A stretch of 64,000 nt of DNA, from assembly GCA_029204225.1 (NCBI GenBank), contig CM055113.1, positions 32,138,299-32,202,298 on the forward strand, written 5' to 3'. Every line of letters starts with the position of its first letter. Positions within the stretch are counted from its first letter, which is position 1. The notes under the pieces were generated by a model. The model worked only from the letters and a program-made list of their open reading frames with translations. It was not told where the DNA came from and did no database searches. Positions 34,490 through 45,999 of this stretch are shown in pieces. Origin of the DNA: Diphasiastrum complanatum. Taxonomy: Eukaryota; Streptophyta; Lycopodiopsida; Lycopodiales; Lycopodiaceae. Made by a program: the position numbers and the translations under genes.

Positions 34490-35827
34490 TACTCTTTGCA
34501 TTTGATTGTTTTTTGGATTCATTTGATAGTGGTTTTTATGTAATGTTCTAAGGTAATTTTATTAGTAAGGTCACTTCCTAGGTCTTGTTGGATTGAGACA
34601 AATGTACTTGTTGAGAGTGGGGATCAGTTGTTTTCTTAGGCCAACTATGGAGTTTGCCAGCGGGTTAAAAAAAAAAACATTTTCTAAGAAGTCTCTCGAA
34701 TCAAGAACAAAGGTTATCAAGAAGGGATCAACAAGGCTTCAATGTGGTGAAAGATTATAAAAAATGTTGCAGTGTTGAATCACATTTTGCTCATTTTGAT
34801 GTATCAATTGGGGCCGAAATTTTGTAATCTTGATATATCGGTTGAGGTGGTACAAATCTAGCATTGTTCAGGCACAACTTGCCAATGTTTACTAGAGATC
34901 TGTTTATGAAATGTAAAATTGATTGAGCAGAGGTTGGAACCTTATAATAAGAGATGGTATACTACCTTAAACAGATCTAGTTATTCCGAGGCAAGCATCT
35001 GCAGACCGTAAACTGTATCAGAATGAAATCCACTAGATAAATGTCTATGCTCTTTTGTTGTCAAGCAATCGATTTTTAATGTACTACAAAAAGTGTATAC
35101 TATGAATAGTAATATCCAAGAAACTGTAACATAGCTATGGATATCAACTACGAGTCAATGTTTATGGTAACATCGACCAATTACAAGTGGTCTTTCATTC
35201 CGATCCTTCAGATCCTAGATGTTAGTACATAGTTCAAGTTGCTCCTTGAAGTAAGAGAATTTTTGAAGATAGAGATGTCATGGAGGACATGGCGCTGCTA
35301 GCTGATGCAATGATGATGTTGAGCGTGATGTATCACCATCGGAATGATGCTTTATCTGAATTTTTTTTATCTTTTCAAAACTATAAGATAATTATTTGAT
35401 TTTATTTGATAGCAGTTATGTTTAAAAATATTATGTGATTATCAAATTGAAATATCTGTTGTTTTTTTGTAGCCCAAAAATGCCAAGGCTGTTGAGGAGT
35501 TGGATTGCCTTTCAAATTTCTTATCGAATATACAGAGGGCTAAAGAAAAAAGAATGAGGATCTAATTGAGATATATTCTCCCGCCATTGTTTGAGGATTA
35601 TAAGAGCTTCACTTACATGAAAACTCTCATGATTTACATGTCATATCCAATGGATTCTCACCCAAACTCTCACTCGAGGGATTAGTAGTTTTTTTTTTAA
35701 CAATATATATATTCTCATAGTACATTCCTCAAGTTTCCATTGCTATGCGTAGGCTTGCTTGCAAGCTTGCACAATAGTGACGCACTGTGTGCAGTGATCT
35801 TCTTTAGCTAGCTACAGATTAAATAAT
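34490..35827. other. Stretch with no recognised gene
   Basis: Only short frames. Nothing assignable was seen on either strand. Confidence 0.5.
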
Positions 35828-36529
35828 TGTTGGAGGGTTTGCGAATCCCAAGGCAGCCATAGCCCTAGTTAATTAGTGAGAGGGATTTGGCACCCTGCGT
35901 ATGTAAGTCCAACCCGATGATCACATAGTTATTTGATAATTAGAAAGTCAATAAAAGGACTTTCGGCCTTTTTGCGAGACTATTAATGTCGCAGGGCCTA
36001 AATGTCAAGTTAGTGAATAAAGTTGGGTCTCCCACCCAAATTGGTTCAAATTCAATTTCAAATTGGTTCCCTCCAATTTTGGATGGTTCCCACTCAATAG
36101 TTAGGGAGGTAGAAATGGGCCAATAGGATTTTGAGGCCAAGGCCCTCCTATCCACTATAAATAAGGGCAAACTCGAGTTGCTCCTCATGTTCAGATTTTT
36201 ACTTCAATATAAGCAGATTGGCTCTCTTATGGAATGGACTCGTGAATGTCCTTGCTCTCTATCATTTTTCCTCCATCTCTCATGCTTTTGTTTTGTTAAT
36301 TGTTAGATCTGAATATTATTGGGATTGTATGAGTGTTAATGGATGTAGTGTTAATGCTTAGGGTTAATGGATGTTAGAGTTAGATGTGGATGTTCCATAC
36401 ATGCTAAATTTTGAGATATGTTTTTGCTCTCATGGGATCGAACCTACGTGTGACAACTAACTTCATCTCCTTGATGCTAGATTGCTTGGATCTTGGGTTG
36501 AGGATAGGCTAGGAAATAAACCCGCTACA
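35828..36529 (+). repeat. LTR L2, right copy, complete
   Basis: Begins TGTTGGAGGG and ends CCGCTACA. It is followed at once by a tRNA-Asp primer site, so it is a 5' LTR in plus orientation. A TATAAATA box near 36158 fits an LTR promoter. Partial copies are at 23221-23637 and 15304-15383. The internal region is soon replaced by other repeats and no matching 3' LTR was found downstream. Confidence 0.82.
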
Positions 36530-36533
36530 ATTT

Positions 36534-36551
36534 TGACACCGTTGTCGGGGA
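36534..36551 (+). other. tRNA-Asp primer binding site
   Basis: TGACACCGTTGTCGGGGA lies 4 bases after LTR L2 and matches TGGCGCCGTTGCCGGGGA except for three transitions. Confidence 0.75.
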
Positions 36552-36769
36552 GCAATGCACTCTCATCTTGCTTGTTAGTATTTTTTTCATATTTTGTGGA
36601 TAGAATGCATTAGGCATCTTGATCTTTGCATGCTAGGGTTAGCTTTGCATTATGGATGTGATTTGTGAGAGTTATGTCCAAACATGAGTGGTGATTGTAT
36701 TTTTTGTTTTTTTTTTAATTTTTCTGCTCTTTTTCTATTTGATTTCCGCCCAACATTTCGTTCTTTGTA

Positions 36770-37080
36770 ATTCAATCTGAATAGATACTACTATAGATCA
36801 TTGAAAGGGCTTTCTAGCCATATAATCTTTTCTAAATTCCGTTTAGTATTGAGCAAGTTACAAATTTTTAAGTTGGCCACAAAATTCTGTAAACTTGTAG
36901 AAAACCAAAAAAATTTCTTTTAAATCTAGATTTTCATGAAAAATTGAAAACTTTGGATGATAAATTCGTCAAACACATAAATAGGCTCTAATACCATTTT
37001 TAATGTAAAAAGAAAGGTCACCATTTTTTATTTTTCTTTTTCCTTTTCTTCATTCTTCAGTTTGAAATGACACATTGGCA
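36770..37080 (-). mobile_element. Fragment R1, copy 3
   Basis: Inverted and more decayed copy of 1-492. The primer-site motif at 36984-36996 reads TGGTATTAGAGCC on the minus strand. Confidence 0.55.
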
Positions 37081-37089
37081 CTTGTGATG

Positions 37090-37696
37090 AGTCACACACA
37101 TTTAACCTCCTTTCCACTTCTCAAAAGGTAGTAGTCGACTTTGAACGGCTAAGTCCTCAATTCTCAAGGTCACTTTGGGAATGGCCTGTTTTTTGATAGG
37201 CTAATCGACTTTTCCTTAGATCATCAGTGATAAGATAAAGGAGAGTGAAATTCTCCATGTCATCTTGAATGGATTGGGAGATAAATACTCCAATCTTGTT
37301 TAAGTTTTGTTATCAAGAATTCCTTCCATCCATTGAGAAGCTCCAAAGTATTCTCATAGCCCAGAAGAGTACGTTCCAACATGCCAGAGCTAGGATGGAT
37401 TCATTTTCCTTGCACAAGGGTGATGAGCAGGCAAACTTCTCCATCAAAGGCAAGTGAAAAGGAAAAAAAAATCCAACAAGAAACAAGGAGGTGATCCATC
37501 AAAGGATGAAGAACGCCAATCAAGCTCAAAGAAGGGTAAGAAGGATAAATCTAAGAAGGGGCCCTTTGCATCTGAGTGTTTCAAGAAGAAGCATGCACAA
37601 GGAGAAGAAAAATTATTTTATAGTTTTTTTGATTTAAAAAATAAAAAATCAAACTTTCTTTTCTGGATCCAGTTTGATAGCACATCAGTGTGGTAG
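37090..37696 (+). pseudogene. Copia gag fragment
   Basis: Plus-strand frames read IKESEILHVILNGLGDKYSN, the conserved centre of Ty1/copia gag, then KLQSILIAQKS and a Lys/Ser-rich tail to 37696. In-frame stops and shifts are present and no zinc knuckle remains. A mirrored copy is at 14143-14560. Confidence 0.65.
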
Positions 37697-38116
37697 TCGA
37701 TGTCTCTCAAAAAAGAATCCATTTTATTTATCACTGTTTATAAAACAGTTACATTCTTTTGTAGACCAACATGCCAACATGCTAGCTTTTATAGCTTCAT
37801 GAACATTTTTTCATAATAAAAATAAATTTGTATTTAAAAAGTTGCAAAGTGTCTTGTGATGGAAGTATTTAAAATTTGATAAATAGTCAAATTTTTAACT
37901 ATCTACCAATCCACGATTCTTCTTCATAAAAAATCATGTAGTGGCATGAAAAGAATAGCACACCATATGCTACTTTTCTGTTGAATCGTGGAGAAAATGA
38001 ACTCGTGAAACTCTCGAAAAATTTACTCGTAGAACGTCAAAACTTTGATTTTGCAGTCAGGCCAGATATCATGTCTATATTTGGAATGTCTAGAAATTTT
38101 GTGGACCCATCTTGAT

Positions 38117-39320
38117 TCAGTGTAAATCAATGTTATTGTATTCAAATGGGCCCATATGATTACAAACATAGGTGCCTATATTTAAACCAAATGATAACAA
38201 GTTATTATTACCATTTGAAATGGTAAAAGTACCATTTGATACAAATGCAAAACTTAATGAAAAACAAGATAGCATGTAGCGTGTGTTTTTGTATCTAGTG
38301 CAACAATCTAGTTTCAAAAATATGCTACAAAATATCTCAATTGTGTGTGTTTACATAGTATTTCTAATAATCTTTATTGAAAAAAGAGAGCAAATTGTTA
38401 GTGTAGATTTTAGTTTTGGTTCATTATTGATGCACGTAGATAAGATTTACTATAAGCCAATACTTGAAAAACTCTAGTTGCCTTTTTTTGGTAGATGAAT
38501 ATATTGATGTTCTACTCAAGTCCAAACATTCTAAAAAACAAAAAAGCGCAAATGTTTGCACGTCAAAGATGGTTTTACCGCATCAACCTATTTTGGAAAT
38601 TTGAGCACATGCACTTGGATTGTAGAATGTGAGCACATCATAATGAGTGTTGGTAACAAATTTTGAAATTTTTATAGACTCTCATAGTGCTCCACACTAT
38701 CAATCGACACATTCACATTCGAGAATGATTATCTTTGCATGTGGGATTATGCGGCCAGAGATATATCTAATTTGTATTTTGAATTTCTAGAGATTTTGTG
38801 GGCCCATTCTTAATCTTGCAAGTCGATGTTATTGTTTTCAAATCAATTGAATGTGATTACAAACTCAAGTGACCATATTCAAACCAAATGACAACGATTT
38901 CTAATTAGCATTGTGAAAAGGTAAAAGTACCATACGATGTTACAAATAAAAAGCTAAATTAAGAAAAAAACAACATAGCATGTATTGGCATTTTTGTATT
39001 TAGTGCAACATTCCAATTTCAAAAAATATGTAATAGTGGATCTCAATTGTGTGCACATAGTATTTCTAGTACAATAACCTCTATTGAAAGAACTGAGCAA
39101 ATTATTAGTGTGGATTTTAGCTTTGGTTCGTCATCAATGCACAACTTTAAAGCCAATACTTGAAAAACTCAAATTGCCATTTGGTAGATGAATACATTGC
39201 AGATGCTCTAGTCCAAACATTTTAAAAAACAAAAAAATACAGATCTTTGCGTGCCAAGGATGGTTTTCCCTCATCGAACCTATTTTTTCAAATTTGAGCA
39301 CAGACACTTTGGATTGCAAA
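38117..39320 (+). repeat. R3 repeat blocks upstream of gene A copy 3
   Basis: Two related sub-blocks in the same order as upstream of the other gene A copies. Frames here are repeat shadows. Confidence 0.7.
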
Positions 39321-39534
39321 ACGTGTGTTGATTACCAATGATGAATCTATCTCAATTTTGAAAATTGTATAGGCTCTCATCTTCTCTGTCATGCACATTC
39401 AAGAATGATGCTTTTTGCATTTGTGATTTTGCTTTGATAGATAGACATGAGTCTACATTTTGAATGTCTAGAGATAATGTGGGCCCATTTTGATCTTGCA
39501 TATCGATGCTATTGAATTCAAATAGCCCAATGTG

Positions 39535-39535
39535 A

Positions 39536-39569
<34 letters not shown>

Positions 39570-39572
39570 TCA
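39535..39572. repeat. (CT)n microsatellite upstream of gene A copy 3
   Basis: About 14 CT units, then an interrupted tail. It lies about 420 bases upstream of the gene A ATG, the shortest of the clear tracts at this position. Confidence 0.95.
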
Positions 39573-39978
39573 CATTCACCATTTGGAATATGACTAGAGA
39601 GTGTGTGGCAGAGTGGAAGAGCATTTTAAGCTCTGCCAGTTAACTTTCTTCCAAGAGTGTATATTCTTACTTAATAAAGTTTAAAGTTTATTTTGGCATC
39701 TAATTTTTTCGAAAAGTATATCTTCCTGAATAAAGTTTATGGCTTCTTCGTGAATCGTGTAACATCTTTCTCAAAAGTTTATTCTTCTTCACGTAGGGGC
39801 CACTTTCTTGCAGTTTATAGCCTGATCTCACTCACTCATTCACTCACTCGTCTCATCTCAGGAGTGACAACTCTCTCACTCTCTCTCACTCACTCGCTGG
39901 TCTCTCAGGAGTCGTCGGTACTGCTACTACTCTCGCTTGAAGCTCATCCCTCAAACCCATTCAACTTTAATTTCAAGC

Positions 39979-40320
39979 ATGGCGCAAGACCAAGTAAGCA
40001 AAAGGTACCTTTATCAGGGTCATGTCCATGGAGAGGCGGTGAGCGGCATCAAGCTCCTGGCTCTCAAAATACATGACGAGAGCAAAACTTTTACAGGCTC
40101 TGCCATAGTTGACACTAGTTCTGCTGGACTGGAGACGATTACCGGCACATTGTACACCGACAACCTGCATGAGCTACACAATAACACGGTTAGCTTCAAG
40201 TTCAAGACAGAATACGATAAATTCGTTGTTAGCTTCTACGATAAGCATGAAAAGTGTCTGGGTGTTGTCGAAGGTAACCCTATCAAGAGCGTCACTGTGC
40301 CTGGTCAGGGGACTGAGTAG
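39979..40320 (+). CDS. Gene A copy 3: small unknown protein, stop codon supplied by an LTR
   Basis: 113 codons from an ATG in good context after the conserved CACT leader. Differences from copy 4 include KRYLYQ, KTFTG, SSAGLET, EYDKFVV and KCLGVVEGN. The frame is open throughout, but after PGQGT the normal tail (GCWE) is replaced: the junction with the truncated 5' LTR of element Z at about 40314 gives Glu and a stop. There is no signal peptide and no family I recognise; the pattern suggests a small beta-rich cytosolic protein. Polyadenylation would have to come from element Z. Possibly expressed, possibly recently disabled. Confidence 0.6.
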   Translation: MAQDQVSKRYLYQGHVHGEAVSGIKLLALKIHDESKTFTGSAIVDTSSAGLETITGTLYTDNLHELHNNTVSFKFKTEYDKFVVSFYDKHEKCLGVVEGNPIKSVTVPGQGTE

Positions 40321-40378
40321 GCAAGGTTGGGTGGATCAGTTAGTGTTTGCCCTACTGTGGTGTTAGGATCTATTACAC

Positions 40379-40391
40379 TGGTATCAGAGCC
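40379..40391 (+). other. tRNA-iMet primer binding site of element Z
   Basis: TGGTATCAGAGCC lies one base after the LTR end ATTACA. Perfect match to the usual chromovirus primer site. Confidence 0.9.
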
Positions 40392-41281
40392 ATCTCCACC
40401 CTAGGGAACTCAGTTTTCAGCAGTGGAGAAAGTAGCTAGATTGCTGAGAACTTCTTCAAGTTCTTAGAAAGAAATAGAGGAGGAGACTCGCTGTAGGAAC
40501 AGTCTCCTACTGAGGAAATCTTGGTGGATTTACTTGTTTTTTTGACAGAATCCGAACCAGAATTCAAGGGTAGTTCCATCGCTGCAAAATCAGATAATTA
40601 CTTCTGATTTTTGAGTGTAAAACACTGTTATCTGAGTGGAATCTCAAGGGGAAAAGATAGGCAGATCCATCACTGTATAGACAGCCCTCAACTCTGAAAT
40701 TTGTATGAAGTTTTGAGTAGATTATAGCAAGTTCTAATCTGAATTAGTGTAGCAGGGTCAGCGCTGGACAGAGAGGAGAAAAGGTGAAAATTCATCCCTG
40801 TTTGCTGAGAATTCTCAGGAGTTTGAGCTTCAAACTTACTTGCTATAGACTAGCGACCTACAAGCTTGGGTCAAATCGAAGATTTGAGGTGATTTTAGAG
40901 TTGTAAATTGGACAAATCGGGCCAGACAGGTTGTTGTCCAACCAGCGAGGGCAGGGACTTTAAAAATTCTGGATTTCCTTTGTAAATTTCCGATTTATAC
41001 TCAGTTTGTTGGAGCTTCACACCTGAAATCAGATCAGTTAGCTACTCAACTCAAGAACCGGGAAATTTGGCACCGTTTTGAAGCTCCAAACTGGCATTTT
41101 CCGGGATAGTAGGTCTGAAATCTTGGGTAAAAGAGCTGAGAGGGTTTCTCTTCATTCTTTCTTTGGAAGTACAGTCCTCAGAAACAACTAAGTCATCTTT
41201 CCTTTCCCTTGTACAGTTGTAAATTAGTCTTTTAGACTTTTTTCCTTCAGAGGTTAAGGTAGCTCTCTTTCAGTTCCGAAG

Positions 41282-42345
41282 ATGACCACTCCTCAGGGAC
41301 TTGATCAACCCCAGGAGAGAGGCTTCGACGAACTTGAAACATAAGCCTTGGCTTACAGAGAAGGGAAGGGACCCATGGAAGTGGAAGAACAGGAACAGTT
41401 CGCCGAAGAACTCGACGAACTGGTTACCAAGGAGCAGTTTCTCCAATTGGTAACAGAAGTGGATGAACTGAAGTTGGCATTAGCCAATTTCAAGTCCAGT
41501 GTGGACGACTCGTTCGCTGAACTCAAAAAATTGATTTTGAGTTCCGCGAAAAAGAGCCTTCCCTCCACTTCTCAGTTATCCCCTTCTCCACTTCCATCAG
41601 TTTCAGGTGAGACTTTACGGTCTCACCCGAGTGTTTTTAAAGATTTAAAACCTCCTACTTTTAATGGGGAGGAGAAGGATAGAAATGCAGATATTCTACA
41701 AACCTTCCTCAGCAAATGGAAGAACATTCATGCTCTTAAACAGACCCCTGACCATTTGCAAGCTATTGAGGCCAGTCTTTCCTTAGGGCCTATGGCCTAT
41801 AAGTGGTGGTTAAATCTCCAGGAGACTGGGCAGACTCCCCGGTCATGGAAAGCTTTTGAAGAGGCTTTCCTAAGAGAATTTCTACCAGAAAATGAACTCG
41901 ATAGAGCCTGGGAAGCCTGGGAAAGAATAGTAATGGACAAGTCCTTCATCCAATATATCTCGCAGTTTTAAAGATTAAAAATATGGATGACTAGAAAATC
42001 AGGGGATTTGTCCCTGGCCTCAAAGATGAATATAAAGTAGAGGTCCAGAGAAACTCGCCTACTACCCTTGAACAAGCTCTCAGATATGCTCAAATCTATG
42101 ATGATTCAGTGGGTAGGAAGAGGGCGAGACAACAACCACTTTCTGAGCAGCCTCCTCAGAAAGACTTTCAATCTAAAAAGAAATTTTTAAAAAGAAAGAA
42201 AGAAGATAAATTTAAAGGTGAAGCTCCTCAGAAACGCCCTTCACTCATATAGCCCTTAAAACCAGATGATTTTGAGAAAGCTAAACAAGAACGTTTGTGC
42301 TTTGTGTGTATGGGCAAGGGACACACAGTCAGACAGTGTCCCAAG
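41282..42345 (+). pseudogene. Element Z gag
   Basis: An ATG at 41282 opens the frame; a stop at about 41342 breaks it and it resumes to 41971. Gag motifs: AYKWWLNLQETGQTPRSWKA and FEEAFLREFLPEN. After further stops the C-terminus has a basic stretch and a CCHC zinc knuckle CFVCMGKGHTVRQC near 42300-42340. The deletion junction follows at once. Confidence 0.85.
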
Positions 42346-42590
42346 GGACTAGGTACAGTGCCTATGAAAAGGAACTCTTTTCTATAGTCCATGCCCTTAA
42401 GACTTGGAGGCATTATTTGTATGGTGCCAACTTTGAGGTCCTGACAGACCATGAGAGTCTCAGATATCTTTGCAATCAACCTGAGCTTAGAGGTCGGAAA
42501 GCTCGTTGGGCAGAGTTGATGCAAGAGTTTGACATGTCTATCAGATATAGGCATGGAAAATTCAATACAGTAGCAGAATGCCTATGATAA
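42340..42590 (+). pseudogene. Element Z RNase H
   Basis: TRYSAYEKELFSIVHALKTW and TDHESLRYLC, then RYRHGKFNTVAECL, where VADALS would be usual. Its N-terminal catalytic part is missing because of the deletion. The frame that opens at 42297 joins zinc-knuckle DNA in another phase to RNase H. Confidence 0.88.
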
Positions 42591-42907
42591 ACAAGCTGAG
42601 TTTTACTCAGATTCATAATGAGTTACTCGAGTCCTTGAGAGGGAAATGCCAGCATGATGCATTCTTCTCTACTATCTGGAACTCAATCCAGAACAGACAG
42701 TTACAGACTCCAGAACAAGTTTCCGGGACTGGTGCCAGTTCATCCAAGAATACGACAGCTTTCGTTGAGGATGATGATGAGTCCGAGTATACGTCGTCAG
42801 ATGACGTTGAGGATTCTGAGCCTGTATTACCCAAGCAAACTCCAGCGGTTGAGGGTTGGTTGACTCAAGGATTCAAATGGAAACAGTATTCCATTTAGGA
42901 TGAGTAC

Positions 42908-43798
42908 TTGCTCTATAGAGATAGAGTATGTGTCCCCAATTCAGAGGATTATAGGCAGCAGGTCCTATATGAATGTCATGACAATCCTAGTGCGGGACAC
43001 CCAAGCATACAGAAGACCTATGAGCTTCTTTGTAGGCAATTTTTCTGGCCCAATATGAAAAAGGACGTCCATCAGTATGTAACTAGTTGCCAGTAGTGTC
43101 AAGTAAACAAAGCAAAGCGTTTAAAGGCAGGAGGGTTGTTGCATCCCTTAGAAATACCAGCTGGTAAATGGGAGAGTATCTCCACAGATTTTATAGTAGG
43201 CCTGCCTAAAACCCAAAAGGGTAATGACGCTATATGGGTCACAGTTGACCGTATGACCAAAATGGCTCATTTTATTGCAACCAAAACAACCGTTAGAGCT
43301 CCAGAGTTAGCGAGGTTGTTTGTAGACGGGCTATTTAAATTGTACGGTCTACCTTCCGGCATAATCAGCGACCGGGACAGTAAGTTTACTGGAAATGTTT
43401 GGAGGGCAGTATTCCATCATCTCCATACTAAACTTAATATGAGTACCACCAACCATCCATAGACGGATGGTCAAACAGAACGGGTAAATCAAGTGTTGGA
43501 GGATATGCTTCGTGCATACGTCAGCAAGAAGCAGACTAATTGGGAGGAGTATCTCTCGATATTAGAGTTTGCTTACAACAGTACCAAACATTCAGCTACG
43601 GGATACAGCCCATTTATGCTGATGTACGATTTTCAGCCACGCTCACCCATAGCTGTAGGGTTTAAACAAGAAAAAGTTGAAGCAGCCAGAAACTTTTTAG
43701 AGGACTTAAACCAGATGATAGAACATGCTACGCGTAGCATTAGGCAGTCCCAAGATCGAGCCAGGCATTATGCAGATCCACACAGATGGGATGTGTAG
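42908..43798 (+). pseudogene. Element Z integrase
   Basis: HHCC finger (ECHDNPSAGHP, then CQ-stop-CQ) followed by the core with STDFIVGLPK, IISDRDSKFTG and QTERVNQVLEDML. The two Asp and the Glu are 35 residues apart (DD35E) and all present. Stops at the finger, at NHP, and at 43798, two of them at expected Gln codons. Confidence 0.9.
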
Positions 43799-44242
43799 TT
43801 CTCCACTAGTGAGAAAGTCTACTTGAGAGTCCCAGTTGACTCTAAAACCCTCAAATCAGGAGTGTGTGCTAAGTTGTCTCCAAGGTATTGTGGTCCCTTT
43901 ACCATCAGTAGGTGACTAGGCGAGGTCACCTATGAACTAAAACTCCCACACAACAGTAAGGTTTTTCCAGTCTTTCATGTAAGTCAGTTACGAAAAGCCT
44001 TAACGAGATCAGACAATCTGGTAGGGGACAGTGTTCTAGTTCTCCCATTGGATCCTCAACAATTTGCACATGAACCAGAGGAGATTCTTGATAGTAGAGA
44101 GATGCAGACTCGTCATACTCTATACCGAGAATATCTGGTTAAGTGGAATGATCAGCCTATTGAGAATGCCACTTGGGAAAGAGGCAACGTCCTTCGCAAG
44201 ATTTTTTCAGACTTTGTCTTAGAGGACCAAGACGGTTCTTAA
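43799..44242 (+). pseudogene. Element Z integrase C-terminus and chromodomain
   Basis: A GPF-type module near 43880-43990 (PVFHVSQLRKAL) leads to a chromodomain: EPEEILDSREMQTRHTL, EYLVKWNDQPIENATWE. The final frame 44048-44242 is open and ends before the purine tract. Confidence 0.85.
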
Positions 44243-44253
44243 GGGGGAGGGAG

Positions 44254-44611
44254 TGTTACGAGCTCGTAACCAGTGTCGAACCCTAGAGAGCACAGATAGG
44301 TCAGATACGATAGTCAGGGTCGTGTCCAGCGTGCATGACCAATAGGGCAAGACAGTGTGAGTAGTGTGCCCCAGCACGGTCCATAGCCATGGCGGGCCTA
44401 ACACATCCTAGGGACCCTGTCAGCAAGATAGGGCCCCCAGTTGGGTCCCGACGTGCAGTCGGCCACGTCAGTGACACATGGCCGACACTTGGCAGTAGCA
44501 TGCTACTAGTTCTCACACTGGGCTAGGAGGGGCTTACTCTATATTAGGGAGTAGGCAAGGTTGAGTGGATCAGTTAGTGTTTGCCCTACTGTGGTGTTAG
44601 GATCTATTACA
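44254..44611 (+). repeat. 3' LTR of element Z
   Basis: 358 bases, TGTTACGAGCTC... to ...CTATTACA, preceded by the purine tract AAGGGGGAGGGA at 44241-44252. Its last 64 bases match 40314-40377. Confidence 0.92.
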
Positions 44612-44869
44612 GTCATGGCCTGATATGAGGAATCTGCCACGAAGCCACGCGTTATGTGACCACCGTGCTGCCCTAATTAAAGTGCTTTCAATTCTTCGGC
44701 TCGCGACTCTCGAGTTGCCACTCCTAGTCTCCCAGACTCCAGAGGGCCGAACTTCGAAGTTTCAAGCTTTTGTTTCATTTATGAAATTTGAATGTTCATT
44801 TCCAAATTCCACTGCATGAGGCAGCAGGCTTGCCACTTGAAAGTTGAGCTACGTTGGTTGCTGCATGAG

Positions 44870-45310
44870 CTACATTGGTTGTTGTAGCTTGCGAGGGTGA
44901 GCACTAAGCAATGAGCACTGGTGAGGCAGCGAGGAATCAAGATCAAGATTTGTGAGGGTGAGGCACTGAGGCAAATCAATGAGCACTGGTGAGGCAACAA
45001 GGGATTAGAATCAAGATTTACGAGGGTGAGGCACTGAGGCAAATCCAAATCGTCACTGCTTCCTTGAGCAGCTAAGGCAGTTCCTTGAGTAGCTGGGGCG
45101 CGGCAGAGGCTGGGAGGGCTGGAGCGACTGTGAGGCTTGAGCGATCGTCTGGCTGCTTGCAGCTAGCTGTGAGCAGTGAGCCACTGGTGACTGAGGCAGC
45201 GAGGGTGAGCAGTGAGCACTGGTGAGGCAACGATGGTGAGCAGTGAGCACTGGTGAGGCAGCGAGGATCAAGATTTGCGAGGGTGGGCACTAAGGCAGTG
45301 AGGCGCGATC
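44870..45310 (+). repeat. Degenerate tandem repeat rich in GAGCACTGGTGAGGCA
   Basis: The core GAGCACTGGTGAGGCA recurs at least five times with spacers of 25-85 bases containing AAGATTT(A/G)(C/T)GAGGGTGA. G-rich on the plus strand and unlike the flanks. Frames across it are repeat artefacts. Confidence 0.8.
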
Positions 45311-45960
45311 AAAATCCAGACCAGCTGGGACACGACAGAGGCTGGGAGGGTTGGAGCGACTGTGAGCGATGGTGTGGTAGCTAGCTGTTGGCAGCACTGT
45401 GGCCGTTTGAGACTTGAGGCTTTGAGCACTATTCCAAATGAGCCTTCAGCTTCCAAAATCGACTTGGGAGACCCTGAGCTCGATTGGTCTCGTACATTGT
45501 AGCGTAAGAACATTCTAGCCTATTGCATTTGATCAAAAAGTTGCTCAAAAATGTATGATTCAGTTTGATAAGCTGTAGAACTTCAATAAACAAGACACAC
45601 TAGTCTTCTAATGCAGCCATTCTGAACATGTAAATGTATCTACAAAAAGTACTAGAATAATAATTCTGAAAGCCTTTTAAACTCTCTATTGTAGAGTGTA
45701 ACCCTCTAGCTTAATGTCTCAAGCATCGAAACGACATTAAGTTACGACCACAAGCATGGCTCGAAACTTTAAAAATACAACTCAGTAGACTGAGATATAC
45801 GATGCTTACATTGAAGATTGAGTCTGTGTTCGCTCTACTTTCTTGCACGCAAGTGGAGGATATGTTAAAACCTATAGTAAATGAATAAAAATTGCTTTTG
45901 CAAACGATCATAGAGCCAGCTCAGTGAGCTCAGCTCATATTGAACAAAATGTGTACACGA
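45310..45960. other. Stretch with no recognised gene
   Basis: A continuation of the G-rich repeat up to about 45480, then A/T-rich DNA. No domain recognised. Confidence 0.5.
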
Positions 45961-45999
45961 TCGTAGATCATTTTATAAAAAGTGGGAATACCTGTAGAA

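Larger units (their letters stand above)
36450..40015 (+). repeat. Right arm of 3.6-kb inverted repeat
   Basis: Inverted match of 11806-15383. It includes the end of LTR L2, R1, a copia gag piece, R3 blocks, a CT tract, and the leader and first codons of gene A. Confidence 0.85.
40314..44611 (+). mobile_element. Element Z: deleted chromovirus fused to gene A copy 3
   Basis: The last 64 bases of a 5' LTR (40314-40377) are followed by a tRNA-iMet primer site, leader, gag, RNase H, integrase, chromodomain, a purine tract and a complete 3' LTR (44254-44611). Protease and RT are absent: the zinc knuckle joins RNase H directly. In-frame stops, several explicable as CAG-to-TAG or CGA-to-TGA changes, show it is dead. 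With the 5' LTR truncated, no target duplication can be read. Confidence 0.92.

Noticed and set aside
40109..40366. Second frame over gene A copy 3
   Set aside because: It is an alternative frame of gene A running into the LTR; the same shadow appears at copy 4.
42228..42554. Minus-strand frame over element Z
   Set aside because: Antisense shadow of RNase H coding sequence.
45053..45513. Overlapping minus-strand Ser/Pro/Cys-rich frames
   Set aside because: They read the degenerate tandem repeat; three frames are open together and none has a domain.
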